Of a DNA stretch of 64,000 nucleotides, positions 50,827-59,513 are shown piece by piece; the stretch's first letter is position 1, and the number at the start of each line of letters is the position of its first letter. Under the pieces are notes generated by a model. The model had not been told where the DNA came from. It ran no database searches and worked only from the letters and a program-made list of their open reading frames with translations. A program made the position numbers and the translations under genes. The DNA is taken from IMG/VR virus record IMGVR_UViG_3300040751_001712, positions 1-64,000 of that record; one strand, 5' to 3'. Source of the stretch: a virus.

Positions 50827-52890
50827 ATGAGTTTATTAAGGCAGCCTTTTGATAGTCAGGTTAAGTCTATATTAGATACTAGAAAAGCAGAACATCAGAG
50901 GATGCTTAATGGAGGTATTGATACAACAGGAAATTACTCTAGAAGACTTCCTGCTTGGGCTAAGATAACTATCCCAGGAACTAATGCTCCTGAGATTGTT
51001 ATGAACAGAGAAGGCTTTCAGGGAAAATACGATCAAAGTCACGGTAGACCTAAAGAAGCTTCTTTAAAATCTATAACTATTAGAAGAGTTACTGGATATG
51101 CTCCTAGAGTAAACTTAACTTTAGAAGTTGAGGTAGAGTTTGAAGTGTATACTTTTGAGGATTTCGAAAGATATGCTAGAGCTTATTTAAGAAGACATCC
51201 TGAAAGAAAACCTTTGAAGATAGAGTGGGGTAATGGTGCTACTTATGGGGGAAGAGGTGCTACTAATCATGAACTTAACGGTGCTATGGTATTAGCTGGA
51301 GGTTTTACTAATTCTGAATTAAATACTTACCAATGTAAGTTTACAGCAATAGGCCCTGCTAATGCTATATGTGAGTTAGATATTTTTGGAATGAGGGATT
51401 TAAAAGGCATCTTCAAAGGGCAAAAGTTCAAGTTTCAAAGAGTAGGTCAAGACGGATATACAGAAGTCTCTAATATTATAGAGAAGATAATGCACGACCT
51501 TCAGTATACTAAAAATAATGAACTGTTAGTAACACAAGATAAAAAGAACGGAGAAGAACCAGAACTATTTACAGACGGTTCTAGAGAAGGTATAGAGACT
51601 CCTGATAAAGTTGGGAAGATCTTTTCTCCTTTTAAAGGTTCTAAAGCACCAAATCTATTAGGTAGAGTGTTTAATCAGACAGGAGAGCAGTCAGGTATAG
51701 AGAGTGATGCTCATGAGTATCTTTCTTTAGAGTATGTTGTCTGGTTGATTAATAGTACAGTACTTAGAACTGTCGTAGATAAATGTGGTCAACAGTTAGA
51801 TTATAGGATAGTGTTCGAGGATAATGATAGGCATTACTCAAAAATAACTAAAGACTTAGGACATTTTAGATCAGCTAATCCTATAGAGGTTCTATTCTTA
51901 GACTTTACAGGAGCTTGTGGTAAGTATTGTGTAGATGGCGATTGTGAAGCAGGAAAGGACTTTAATATTACTCCTGGAGGTGTATCTGACTTTGCTGAGT
52001 GTGTAGACTTAGGACAAGCTAAATTAAATCACAAGAAGATACTCATAGACAGGCGTTCTGTTATAAGCCCTTTATTAGATGTTATAGAAAAAAGACAAAA
52101 AGAATCTGATGATAAGAAGAAGAATAGTCTTAGAATGGATAGGGAGTCAGACAATATATTAAAAGTTAATACTTTTTTTAGTGTGTTATTTGATAAGATC
52201 AATAGAGCGTCAGGAGGCTACGTTAATTTATCTTTGAAGAACTATGAGCCTAGTAAAGTAAAAGACCCCAGAGAGGCTCAGAAACTTATAATAACGGACA
52301 CTAATACTATATGGGACGATGCTCCTTTAAATATGTTAGACCCTGTAAAGGGGGATGGCAGTACTTTTAGAGTTTCTTTGGACGGTAAACTACCAGACAA
52401 CTTATTGGCACTATCTTTAATTCCTGGTTTAGAGGAAGGTTCTGGAACTAGCGGTAAATATTCTCAAGACGATACTGCCTTAAATGAGTTGTTTATAAGA
52501 CTTATAGAGCTAAAAGCTAAACTAACAAGCGATCAAGTTAATGATGGTTGCTATGCTAAGATGGCTAGTAAAAACTTTGATCCTACTACAGTACAAGATA
52601 CCGTATCAACTTTAGCAGAGTACAGAAAAGTTTCTATGGCTTTAAAGTTACTACAAGGTTCTCCTTTCGAGAAATTTGATTTTGTTGAGTATTTTGATAT
52701 TTCTATGAATATAGAGATGGAAGGTGTATTTCCTATAATAGCTGGAAACATATTTTCATCTAAAAACTTACCTTCTTTTGCACGACCTGATAATAAAGTA
52801 GGTTTTGTTGCTTTAGACATAGAAGATAGGATAGAAGCTCCAGGATTTTGGACCACAACAGTACAAGCAAGATTAACACCTTATGTTTAA
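50827..52890 (+). CDS. large baseplate protein (hub or wedge), putative
   Basis: 687 residues, beta-rich at the N-terminus (SLKSITIRRVTGYAPRVNLT, LEVEVEFEVYTFEDFERYAR, KPLKIEWGNGATYGG), then a long region with FKGQKFKFQRVG and scattered Cys (GACGKYCVDGDCEAG). The C-terminal domain (FDFVEYFDISMNIEMEGVFP, WTTTVQARLTPYV) looks like a phage baseplate beta domain. Gene order after tape measure and gp53-like places it in the baseplate, where a gp27-type hub is possible. I cannot decide which subunit it is. Confidence 0.6.
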   Translation: MSLLRQPFDSQVKSILDTRKAEHQRMLNGGIDTTGNYSRRLPAWAKITIPGTNAPEIVMNREGFQGKYDQSHGRPKEASLKSITIRRVTGYAPRVNLTLEVEVEFEVYTFEDFERYARAYLRRHPERKPLKIEWGNGATYGGRGATNHELNGAMVLAGGFTNSELNTYQCKFTAIGPANAICELDIFGMRDLKGIFKGQKFKFQRVGQDGYTEVSNIIEKIMHDLQYTKNNELLVTQDKKNGEEPELFTDGSREGIETPDKVGKIFSPFKGSKAPNLLGRVFNQTGEQSGIESDAHEYLSLEYVVWLINSTVLRTVVDKCGQQLDYRIVFEDNDRHYSKITKDLGHFRSANPIEVLFLDFTGACGKYCVDGDCEAGKDFNITPGGVSDFAECVDLGQAKLNHKKILIDRRSVISPLLDVIEKRQKESDDKKKNSLRMDRESDNILKVNTFFSVLFDKINRASGGYVNLSLKNYEPSKVKDPREAQKLIITDTNTIWDDAPLNMLDPVKGDGSTFRVSLDGKLPDNLLALSLIPGLEEGSGTSGKYSQDDTALNELFIRLIELKAKLTSDQVNDGCYAKMASKNFDPTTVQDTVSTLAEYRKVSMALKLLQGSPFEKFDFVEYFDISMNIEMEGVFPIIAGNIFSSKNLPSFARPDNKVGFVALDIEDRIEAPGFWTTTVQARLTPYV

Positions 52891-52893
52891 TTT

Positions 52894-53412
52894 ATGGATA
52901 TATTACAATCTAAATTAGGCGATTTTTATACATTAGACGGACAGCCGTACAAAGGATCTTATTATATAGAGAAAGGTACTAATATTGCGTACACTTACTC
53001 TCCTAACACTAAAAAAAGAAAAGTACTTGTACCTTATTATGTACATAATACAGAAACAGTTAGGATGAGAACTAACATAAAAGGAGGCTATAAGTCTCCT
53101 TCTTCCTATAAACCTTCTCCTACTGATTATGATTATAGGTATGGGTATGTAATAAGATACTTTTTACAGAAGAGAACTTCTCCCGAAAATTCTATAATAG
53201 AAGTTAATGAGGATGATTATAACGCAGTATCTCCTAATCCTTCTTCTACAAAAATTGACGAGAAGTCTTATAACAGCTTAGAACTTTTTTGGACTATAAC
53301 AGGAAATAAGAGTTATGTGGCAAATGCTAATATGATAGTTTTAGATAAGTCTGAGAAAATATTTCCTGGTATTAAAAAATTTCTATCAAATTTATTAGAA
53401 TTTTATAAATAA
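52894..53412 (+). CDS. hypothetical baseplate-associated protein
   Basis: 172 residues, Tyr/Ser/Lys-rich: LGDFYTLDGQPYKGSYYIEK followed by GTNIAYTYSPNTKKRKVLVP. The 'Y-T-x-x-G-x-x-Y-x-G-x-Y-H/Y' start is a short motif I have seen in virion proteins that carry a small beta tip. No catalytic residues are evident. It closes the structural block, three bases after the baseplate gene. Confidence 0.5.
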   Translation: MDILQSKLGDFYTLDGQPYKGSYYIEKGTNIAYTYSPNTKKRKVLVPYYVHNTETVRMRTNIKGGYKSPSSYKPSPTDYDYRYGYVIRYFLQKRTSPENSIIEVNEDDYNAVSPNPSSTKIDEKSYNSLELFWTITGNKSYVANANMIVLDKSEKIFPGIKKFLSNLLEFYK

Positions 53413-53417
53413 AGAAG

Positions 53418-53425
53418 TATATTTG
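53418..53425 (+). promoter_or_regulatory. Bacteroidota-type -7 box TATATTTG before the polymerase gene
   Basis: TATATTTG matches the TAnnTTTG element of Bacteroidota housekeeping promoters and lies 21 bases before ATG 53447. No convincing -33 TTG was found, so the call is moderate. Confidence 0.42.
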
Positions 53426-53446
53426 TTTGTTATAAAGTTATGTTTA

Positions 53447-54682
53447 ATGAAATTAGTTATCTGTTTGCCTACAAGCAATTCTCATTATTTAGAATCGAAC
53501 ATATCTCATATTGCGATATGCGATACAGGTAGCAGTGTTACAAATCACTATCCTATATCTTTAACAGATATTAAAAACGTAGATCTTCCTAAGATAGAAG
53601 GCACTTGTGTGGTACTTAATAAAAGACTTTTCGATAGATTTTATGATGCCGATTCCTATGATTTAGAGACCTTTTACTGGTTAAGGTATAATAAACCCTT
53701 GGACTCTTTTGTAGACTTTAGTATTTTTAATACTTTTAAAAAGTTCTATTCTCATATAGATGATTTTTATAGGTACATTCCTTTTATGAGAGTAAAAGAG
53801 TTTTGCGAAACTTTAATTAAAAAGTTTTTAGTTTTTGATTTTACTATAAGTAAAGCTGATAAGTTTTACTCCAATGTAGTCTATAAGTGCGTGACTTACA
53901 TAGAAAGTAATGGTTTAAAAGTAGATTTAGATTTATTTAATACTGTTTTTAATAAGTCTTATTCTGAGAGTTTAGTAAAATCTTTTTACAGCTTACACAA
54001 TATTACTGGGAGACCTTCTAATACTTTCGATAATGTGAATTTTAGTGCTTTAAATAAAACAGATGACAGTAGACGGTGTTTTATAAGTAGATTTGATGGA
54101 GGTTACTTATTGGAGTTTGATTTCGATGCCTATCATATTAGGCTTATATCGCATTTGATGGGTTACGAATTGCCGAAAGAAGGTAGTGTGCATAATTATT
54201 TAGGCAGGTATTACTTTAACAAAGACAGTTTAACGGAGCAAGAGTATATTAAGAGTAAGTCTATTACGTTTAAGTATCTCTACTCTGATGATGTACAGGC
54301 TATGGACATTCCTTTTTTTGCTAAAGCTTCTGAGTATAAAGATAGTATATGGAAAGAGTATAGTGAACTAGGTTATTTAGTCAGTCCTTTGTCTGGTAGG
54401 GTACTTAGCAAAGAAAATTTGGGCGAGATGAAAAAATCAAAACTATTTAATTATTTCATACAAATGATAGAAACGGAATTTTCTATGCTATTTATATATA
54501 AAGTCTATAACATATTAAAAGACAGAAGATCTAAGATAATAATGTATACGTATGATTCTATACTAATAGACTTTAATGTTAACGATAAGAAAGAAGTAAT
54601 ATCCGAAATAAAAGATAAAATTATTAAATCAAAAGTAAAGATAGGTAAAAACTACAAGGATATGGAGACGTATTCTTTTTGA
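53447..54682 (+). CDS. family A DNA polymerase, polymerase domain only
   Basis: 411 residues from ATG 53447 (a TTG at 53423 would add eight). Motifs are TGRPSNTFDNVNFSALNK (residues 187-204, the thumb-palm TGR loop), motif A LLEFDFDAYHIRLISHLMGY (Asp225), motif B EYIKSKSITFKYLYS (Lys in the O helix) and motif C IIMYTYDSILIDF (Asp370). Residues 1-130 do not show the DxE exonuclease motifs, so proofreading must be supplied by another protein. In motif A the position of the usual Glu is His230, and motif C reads YDS instead of HDE. From memory, Rhodothermus phage RM378 also splits polymerase and exonuclease. Adjacent replication genes support this role. Confidence 0.82.
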   Translation: MKLVICLPTSNSHYLESNISHIAICDTGSSVTNHYPISLTDIKNVDLPKIEGTCVVLNKRLFDRFYDADSYDLETFYWLRYNKPLDSFVDFSIFNTFKKFYSHIDDFYRYIPFMRVKEFCETLIKKFLVFDFTISKADKFYSNVVYKCVTYIESNGLKVDLDLFNTVFNKSYSESLVKSFYSLHNITGRPSNTFDNVNFSALNKTDDSRRCFISRFDGGYLLEFDFDAYHIRLISHLMGYELPKEGSVHNYLGRYYFNKDSLTEQEYIKSKSITFKYLYSDDVQAMDIPFFAKASEYKDSIWKEYSELGYLVSPLSGRVLSKENLGEMKKSKLFNYFIQMIETEFSMLFIYKVYNILKDRRSKIIMYTYDSILIDFNVNDKKEVISEIKDKIIKSKVKIGKNYKDMETYSF

Positions 54683-54701
54683 GGAGAAACACTTAAAAAC
54701 T

Positions 54702-55091
54702 ATGAAAAAACAACTATTATGCACATTTAGCCCAAAAGCTTCTTTGAGTTTAACTATGGACTATGTGTCTACTTTTTACAAAATAAGTAACAACAGAATA
54801 TATCTGTACTCTGAGGAGGATGCTTACGACAACTACATACTATTCTATAACATTGAGGATAATATTAGAGGCGGTCTAGCAAAGCACACTATACTAGTAC
54901 ATAGAAAAGTACAGAGTAATAGTTTCTATACTATTAACGCTTTGAATGCTTTAATAAAAAGAGTTAATAATGGAGTGTTAGATAAGTCCTACCAAGTAGA
55001 TTGGAATAGTTACGCAAACACTTTATTGATAATAAAAGAAGGAAATTTAGAAATGGTTAACATAGTTTTCGAAAAATCTTTATATTTGTAG
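54702..55091 (+). CDS. hypothetical replication-region protein
   Basis: 129 residues: KKQLLCTFSPKASLSLTMDY, VSTFYKISNNRIYLYSEEDA, then FYTINALNALIKRVNNGVLD and VDWNSYANTLLIIKEGNLEM. No family is recognised. It resembles a compact alpha/beta protein. Location between polymerase and SSB suggests a replication or expression-control role, for example a translational regulator, but nothing in the sequence proves it. Confidence 0.5.
   Translation: MKKQLLCTFSPKASLSLTMDYVSTFYKISNNRIYLYSEEDAYDNYILFYNIEDNIRGGLAKHTILVHRKVQSNSFYTINALNALIKRVNNGVLDKSYQVDWNSYANTLLIIKEGNLEMVNIVFEKSLYL
55081..55088 (+). promoter_or_regulatory. Bacteroidota-type -7 box TATATTTG before the SSB gene
   Basis: TATATTTG overlaps the last codons of the preceding gene and lies 31 bases before ATG 55120. 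It is identical to the box before the polymerase gene. Confidence 0.42.
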
Positions 55092-55119
55092 ATATTTTTT
55101 AATTATTAAATTTTAAGTT

Positions 55120-55893
55120 ATGTCAGAAATTAATTTGACCGCATTGCACAAATTGAGAAATTCTTCTATTGGTTTTAAAAAAAGAACTAACTCTATTGGA
55201 GATTATCTATGGACACCTCCAGAAGGTACGTCTACTGTTAGGATTCTTCCTTATGTACACCAAAAGGACATGCCTTTTGTTAGGATGTTTTTTCATTTTA
55301 ACTTTCTAAAAGATGTTAGGGTACTTCTATCTCCTAGAACTTTTGGGGATAATGACCCTATTGATAGGTTTGGAGACTCTTTACGAGAGTCTGGAGACCC
55401 TAGTAAGATCGAACTTGCAGATAGAGAGTACACTTCAGTAGAGAAGTTTTACTGTCCTATATTGATTAGAGGTCAGGAGGATAAAGGGATTAAGCTGTGG
55501 GCTTTGCACAGTAGTATTTTTAATGATCTTGTTGACCAGATTAGTTTAGTTGGCAGTAATTTCTTAGACTTGAAAGAGGGTAGAGATATTAATATTCGCT
55601 ACTCAAAAAGTCCTAATTATGCTTATAAGGTACAGTTTGCTTCGCAACCAAGCCAGGCTTTTTCAGATCCTTCTTTTATAGAGAAACTTAAAGCTTTTCC
55701 TAATATTCAAGATTTGTATAAGAAGTATTCTATTGAAGAGATTCAGACTTTATTAGATAGAAAATTAGGATACACAGATCCTAGTAAAGTTTTTGTTACC
55801 GATACCGCTCCACAATTTGATAGTTCTGCTATTTCTACTAATAGTGATAACTCCTCTAGCTTTGATGATTTGGTTAAAAATTTTGATTTTTAA
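55120..55893 (+). CDS. gp32: single-stranded DNA-binding protein (gp32-like)
   Basis: 257 residues. STVRILPYVHQKDMPFVRMF followed by FHFNF is the OB-fold core seen in gp32-like proteins of T4-like marine phages. VEKFYCPILIRGQEDKGIKL and WALHSSIFNDLVDQISLVGS continue the fold. The end (DNSSSFDDLVKNFDF) is an acidic tail that recruits replication partners. T4 gp32 binds zinc through a His/Cys3 site, but here a single Cys is present in that region, so zinc binding is probably lost. It is followed by uvsX 18 bases later. Confidence 0.88.
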   Translation: MSEINLTALHKLRNSSIGFKKRTNSIGDYLWTPPEGTSTVRILPYVHQKDMPFVRMFFHFNFLKDVRVLLSPRTFGDNDPIDRFGDSLRESGDPSKIELADREYTSVEKFYCPILIRGQEDKGIKLWALHSSIFNDLVDQISLVGSNFLDLKEGRDINIRYSKSPNYAYKVQFASQPSQAFSDPSFIEKLKAFPNIQDLYKKYSIEEIQTLLDRKLGYTDPSKVFVTDTAPQFDSSAISTNSDNSSSFDDLVKNFDF

Positions 55894-55911
55894 ATAATTT
55901 AAATAGTAAAA

Positions 55912-57090
55912 ATGTCTAAAAAAAATAAAGTTGAGGGGGATGCCCTTCTGAATATAGGTAGGATGTTGACTGATGAGCTGAATAAGCACTACAAGAACTC
56001 AGACAACAAGGCTTACTTTTTAGGAGAAGAGGAGGAAGCCGTTTCTAGTGTTACAGATTTTGTGTCCACTGGATGTACTCCTTTAGATTATGCTATTGCA
56101 AATAGGAGGAATGGTGGTATACCTGTAGGTAGGATTACTGAGATATACGGATTAGAAGGTAGCGGTAAATCTTTATTAGCCGCTCACCTTACTAAGTCTA
56201 CACAACAAAAAGGCGGTCAAGTAGTCTACATAGATACTGAAAGTGCTGTAAGTAAGGAGTTTTTCTCTGCTATAGGTGTAGATTTAGATCGACTTATTCT
56301 AATACCTTTATCGGCTATAGAGGATATTTTTGAAACAATAGAAAAAGTTATTCATTCTTTTAGAGAGAAGAGTAAGGATATTCCTTTAACTATTATCGTA
56401 GACTCTATTATGGGGGCTACTACAAAAAAGGAGTTTGAGTCTGATTATCAAAAAGACGGATATGCTACTGACAAGTCTATTATAATCAGTAAGGCTATGA
56501 GAAAGATGACTAACTTTGTAGGTATTAAGAAGGTAACTTTAGTATTTACTAATCAGTTAAGAATTAATCTTAATGCAGGTCCTTTTAGCCCTGATAAATA
56601 TATTACAAGTGGGGGTAAGGCTATTCCATTTGCCGCTTCTGTTCGTATACGTTTGAAGAGGGTAGGTAAGATACCTACACAAGGCACTGAGCTTTTAGGT
56701 TATAAGACAGAAGCTACTATTGATAAAAATAGATTAGGACCTCCCAAAAGAAAAGTTAATTACAGTATCTACTTTTCTAGAGGTATGGATGATATTGATA
56801 GTATTTTAGAAGCTTTAGTTGACTATAACATTATAAGTAAGACTGGTGCTTGGAACTCTTTTACGTATAAAGACAAAGTTACTGGGGAGAAACATGATAC
56901 TATTAAATTTCAAAATAAAGATTTTGTAGATTTAGTATTTAGCGATCCTTTATATAACGAGTATCTTTTAGATGAACTTGAGAAAGCTATGGTCATCCCT
57001 TATGATCCAGATAGTACTTTTGAAAAGATCTCTTACCAGGAAGATTCTAGTAAGCCTTTAGATGCTGATAGTATATTAGACTTTGACTAA
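55912..57090 (+). CDS. uvsX: UvsX/RecA-like recombinase
   Basis: 392 residues, the size of T4 UvsX. Walker A is IYGLEGSGKSLLAAHL (residues about 78-93), then VVYIDTESAVSKEFF, Walker B LTIIVDSIMGA and the L2-adjacent VTLVFTNQLRINLNAGP. ITSGGKAIPFAASVRIRLKR matches the family. It forms filaments on ssDNA and drives strand exchange for recombination-dependent replication, working with the gp32-like SSB encoded just before. Confidence 0.94.
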   Translation: MSKKNKVEGDALLNIGRMLTDELNKHYKNSDNKAYFLGEEEEAVSSVTDFVSTGCTPLDYAIANRRNGGIPVGRITEIYGLEGSGKSLLAAHLTKSTQQKGGQVVYIDTESAVSKEFFSAIGVDLDRLILIPLSAIEDIFETIEKVIHSFREKSKDIPLTIIVDSIMGATTKKEFESDYQKDGYATDKSIIISKAMRKMTNFVGIKKVTLVFTNQLRINLNAGPFSPDKYITSGGKAIPFAASVRIRLKRVGKIPTQGTELLGYKTEATIDKNRLGPPKRKVNYSIYFSRGMDDIDSILEALVDYNIISKTGAWNSFTYKDKVTGEKHDTIKFQNKDFVDLVFSDPLYNEYLLDELEKAMVIPYDPDSTFEKISYQEDSSKPLDADSILDFD

Positions 57091-57094
57091 TAGT

Positions 57095-58117
57095 ATGGAC
57101 GATAGCATTTTAGAACACTATAAAAAGTTTAGAGAAAACCAATACACCTCTAATAAGAGTAACGTAGTAATTATAGACGGTTTTAACTTGTTTATAAGAC
57201 ACTATGAGGTTAATCCTAGAATAGATTCTACGGGATATCTTATAGGAGGTGTTTATGGTTTTTTTCAGAATCTTAAGAAAGTGTGTAAAGATTACATACC
57301 TAAAGAGATATTTATTGTCTTTGATGGCAAAGGAGGAAGTCTTAGGAGAAAGAAGTTGCTAAAAGAATATAAGTCCTATAGAACTCCTTCTTCAAAATAT
57401 AATAGATTTCCAGATACAAAAGGTGCTGTAGATGAAAATAATGAGAGAGCTTATCAGTTCTCTCAATTATTTGAAACTTTATCTTATTTGCCTATTAAGG
57501 TATTATCTGTAGATTATATAGAGGCTGATGACTGTATATCTTATTTATGTAGAGAGGTGTTTAGTTCTGAGGAGTATCTTAAAATAATTGTTAGTACAGA
57601 TAAAGATTTTTTACATTTAATAGATGATAATACTTTTATCTATAGCCATGTAAAAAAACAACTTATAGATAAAGATAGAATGGTCTCTGAGTATGGGTAT
57701 TTACCTTTGAACTACTTAACTTTAAGATGCTTTACTGGCGACAGATCTGATAATATTAAAGGTGTAAAATATGTTGGCGAGAAGGGCTTAAACAAACATT
57801 TTGACCTAGACTCTAAAGATACTGTCCTAGATGTAGAAACTGTTATAGAGAAAGCAGAAGAAGCTCTTAGCTCAGGTAAGAAAGATAAAATATTTGAGAA
57901 TATAGTAAATAATAAACTTACTATAGACAGAAACTATAATCTTATGCAGTTACTAGAACCTTCTATATCTTCTATGAACAAAACTTTAATTAGCAACATA
58001 ATAGAAAAAGATCCTTTTGATTTTGATGCTAAATCTTTTTTTAGTAAATTGAGCGACTTCGGTTTTAATGTCGATAGAGATGAAATGAATTTTTGGTTAC
58101 GTATATTTAAAAAGTAG
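57095..58117 (+). CDS. rnh: 5'-3' exonuclease/flap nuclease (T4 RNase H-like)
   Basis: 340 residues from ATG 57095 (a TTG at 57083 would overlap uvsX by eight bases). The metal sites are NVVIIDGFNLFIRHYEV (Asp28), IFIVFDGKGGSLRRKKLLKE, YIEADDCISYL, VSTDKDFLHLI and RCFTGDRSDNIKGVKYVGEK with the helix-hairpin-helix. This is the FEN/T4 RNase H type, which removes RNA primers. It overlaps no neighbour but is two bases before the helicase start. Confidence 0.92.
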   Translation: MDDSILEHYKKFRENQYTSNKSNVVIIDGFNLFIRHYEVNPRIDSTGYLIGGVYGFFQNLKKVCKDYIPKEIFIVFDGKGGSLRRKKLLKEYKSYRTPSSKYNRFPDTKGAVDENNERAYQFSQLFETLSYLPIKVLSVDYIEADDCISYLCREVFSSEEYLKIIVSTDKDFLHLIDDNTFIYSHVKKQLIDKDRMVSEYGYLPLNYLTLRCFTGDRSDNIKGVKYVGEKGLNKHFDLDSKDTVLDVETVIEKAEEALSSGKKDKIFENIVNNKLTIDRNYNLMQLLEPSISSMNKTLISNIIEKDPFDFDAKSFFSKLSDFGFNVDRDEMNFWLRIFKK

Positions 58118-58119
58118 AT

Positions 58120-59439
58120 ATGACAGATAGTTTTAATGTTTATGGAAGGGACTTTGAGACAAAAGTAGTCGCTTCCATATTAGAAGATAGTTCTTTTTTG
58201 GCACAGGCATCAGACATACTCAAGCCAGAGTACTTTGTTAATCCTTCATATTCTTGGGTAGTATCTTCTATATTGAGCTACTATGAGGAATACAAAAAGT
58301 CACCATCTTCTACAGTTATAAAGACTGAGATAGTAAATTCTGGGCGAGATGATAACTTCAAAACTGAAGCTTTCTTGTTTCTTAAAGATGCTAATGAACA
58401 GTTAAAGTCCTCAGATCTATCTTATGTAAAAGATAAAGTATTACAGTTCTGTAAGAACAATGCTTTGAGAATAGCTATAAAAGATTCTATTCCTTTACTA
58501 GAAAAGAACGATTTTGATTCAGTTAAGGTACTGATAGATAAGGCACATAAAATAGGCATGTCTAAAGATATCGGACATGTTTATAAAGATTCCTTTGATC
58601 TTAGGTATTCGGAAGAGAGTAGGTATGCAGTAAAAACTCCCTGGAGTCCTATTAATAGGATAAGTCAAGGAGGCTTAGGTCCAGGAGAGTTAGGTATAGT
58701 AGTGGCTCCTTCTGGAGCAGGTAAGTCTTGGGTACTTAGTTCTTTAGGAGCATCCGCCGCAAAAGAAGGAAAGACAGTAGTACACTATACTTTAGAGTTA
58801 AATAAGATCTACACTTCTAAAAGATATGATAGTATTTTTAGTAAGTTTCAAAACTCAGAACTAGAAGTAAATAAAGAAGAGGTTAGGAAGATAGTAGAAT
58901 CTCTTAAAGGTAATATTGTTGTACAAGATTATCCTTCTAAAGGAGCTTCTATTAATACTATAAGAGGACATTTAGATAGGTGTATTGCTAATGAAATAGT
59001 TCCTGATCTTATTATAGTTGATTATGCTGATTTGTTGAAAGGAGGACATAAGGAGTTAAGAACAGAGTTAAACCAAATTTATATGAGTCTTAGGGAGCTG
59101 TCTAGTGAGTACAACTGTCCTGTATGGACTGCTTCTCAAAGTAATAGGTCTTCTATTGATGAGGAAGTAATACAAGCCAATAGGATAGCAGAAGATTATT
59201 CTAAGATAGCTACTGGTGATTTTATAATATCTTTGGCTAGAAGGACAGAGGATAAGACTTCTGGTATCGCTAACATGCATATAATAAAAAATAGGTTTGG
59301 TCCTGATGGTATGACCTTTCCTTGTAGGTTCAACGCTTCTATAGGAGATATAGAAGTTCTGGAGAATCCTATAGATAATGCTGTATCACGTCCTGCTGTG
59401 AGTGGTAGTTTTGATGTTTCTAATTTTAGTTTTGATTAA
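58120..59439 (+). CDS. gp41: replicative DNA helicase (DnaB/gp41-like)
   Basis: 439 residues. The N-terminal domain (VYGRDFETKVVASILEDSSF) is DnaB-like. Walker A is VVAPSGAGKSWVLS (residues 195-207), Walker B DLIIVDYADLLKGG (Asp301), followed by SEYNCPVWTASQSNRS and an arginine-finger region SLARRTEDK, all in the order of RecA-fold hexameric helicases. It unwinds the fork and pairs with the primase at 3803. Confidence 0.94.
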   Translation: MTDSFNVYGRDFETKVVASILEDSSFLAQASDILKPEYFVNPSYSWVVSSILSYYEEYKKSPSSTVIKTEIVNSGRDDNFKTEAFLFLKDANEQLKSSDLSYVKDKVLQFCKNNALRIAIKDSIPLLEKNDFDSVKVLIDKAHKIGMSKDIGHVYKDSFDLRYSEESRYAVKTPWSPINRISQGGLGPGELGIVVAPSGAGKSWVLSSLGASAAKEGKTVVHYTLELNKIYTSKRYDSIFSKFQNSELEVNKEEVRKIVESLKGNIVVQDYPSKGASINTIRGHLDRCIANEIVPDLIIVDYADLLKGGHKELRTELNQIYMSLRELSSEYNCPVWTASQSNRSSIDEEVIQANRIAEDYSKIATGDFIISLARRTEDKTSGIANMHIIKNRFGPDGMTFPCRFNASIGDIEVLENPIDNAVSRPAVSGSFDVSNFSFD

Positions 59440-59479
59440 TTTTTTATTATTTTAGTCTTGTTTTTAGGTTATAGTTTTA

Positions 59480-59487
59480 TATTTATA
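59480..59487 (+). promoter_or_regulatory. putative promoter, TATTTATAG
   Basis: TTATATTTATAGTTGC lies 26 bases before the nrdB ATG at 59514 in a 74-base gap. This is the only exact TATTTATA I found in front of a metabolism gene, so the motif may not be strictly late. Confidence 0.5.
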
Positions 59488-59513
59488 GTTGCATTCATTT
59501 TAAAATAACTGCT

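Noticed and set aside
54489-54496. TATTTATATATAAAG inside the polymerase gene as a promoter
   Set aside because: It resembles the 26136 and 33480 sites, but the next start is about 200 bases away and the sequence is coding. Left out of the promoter list.
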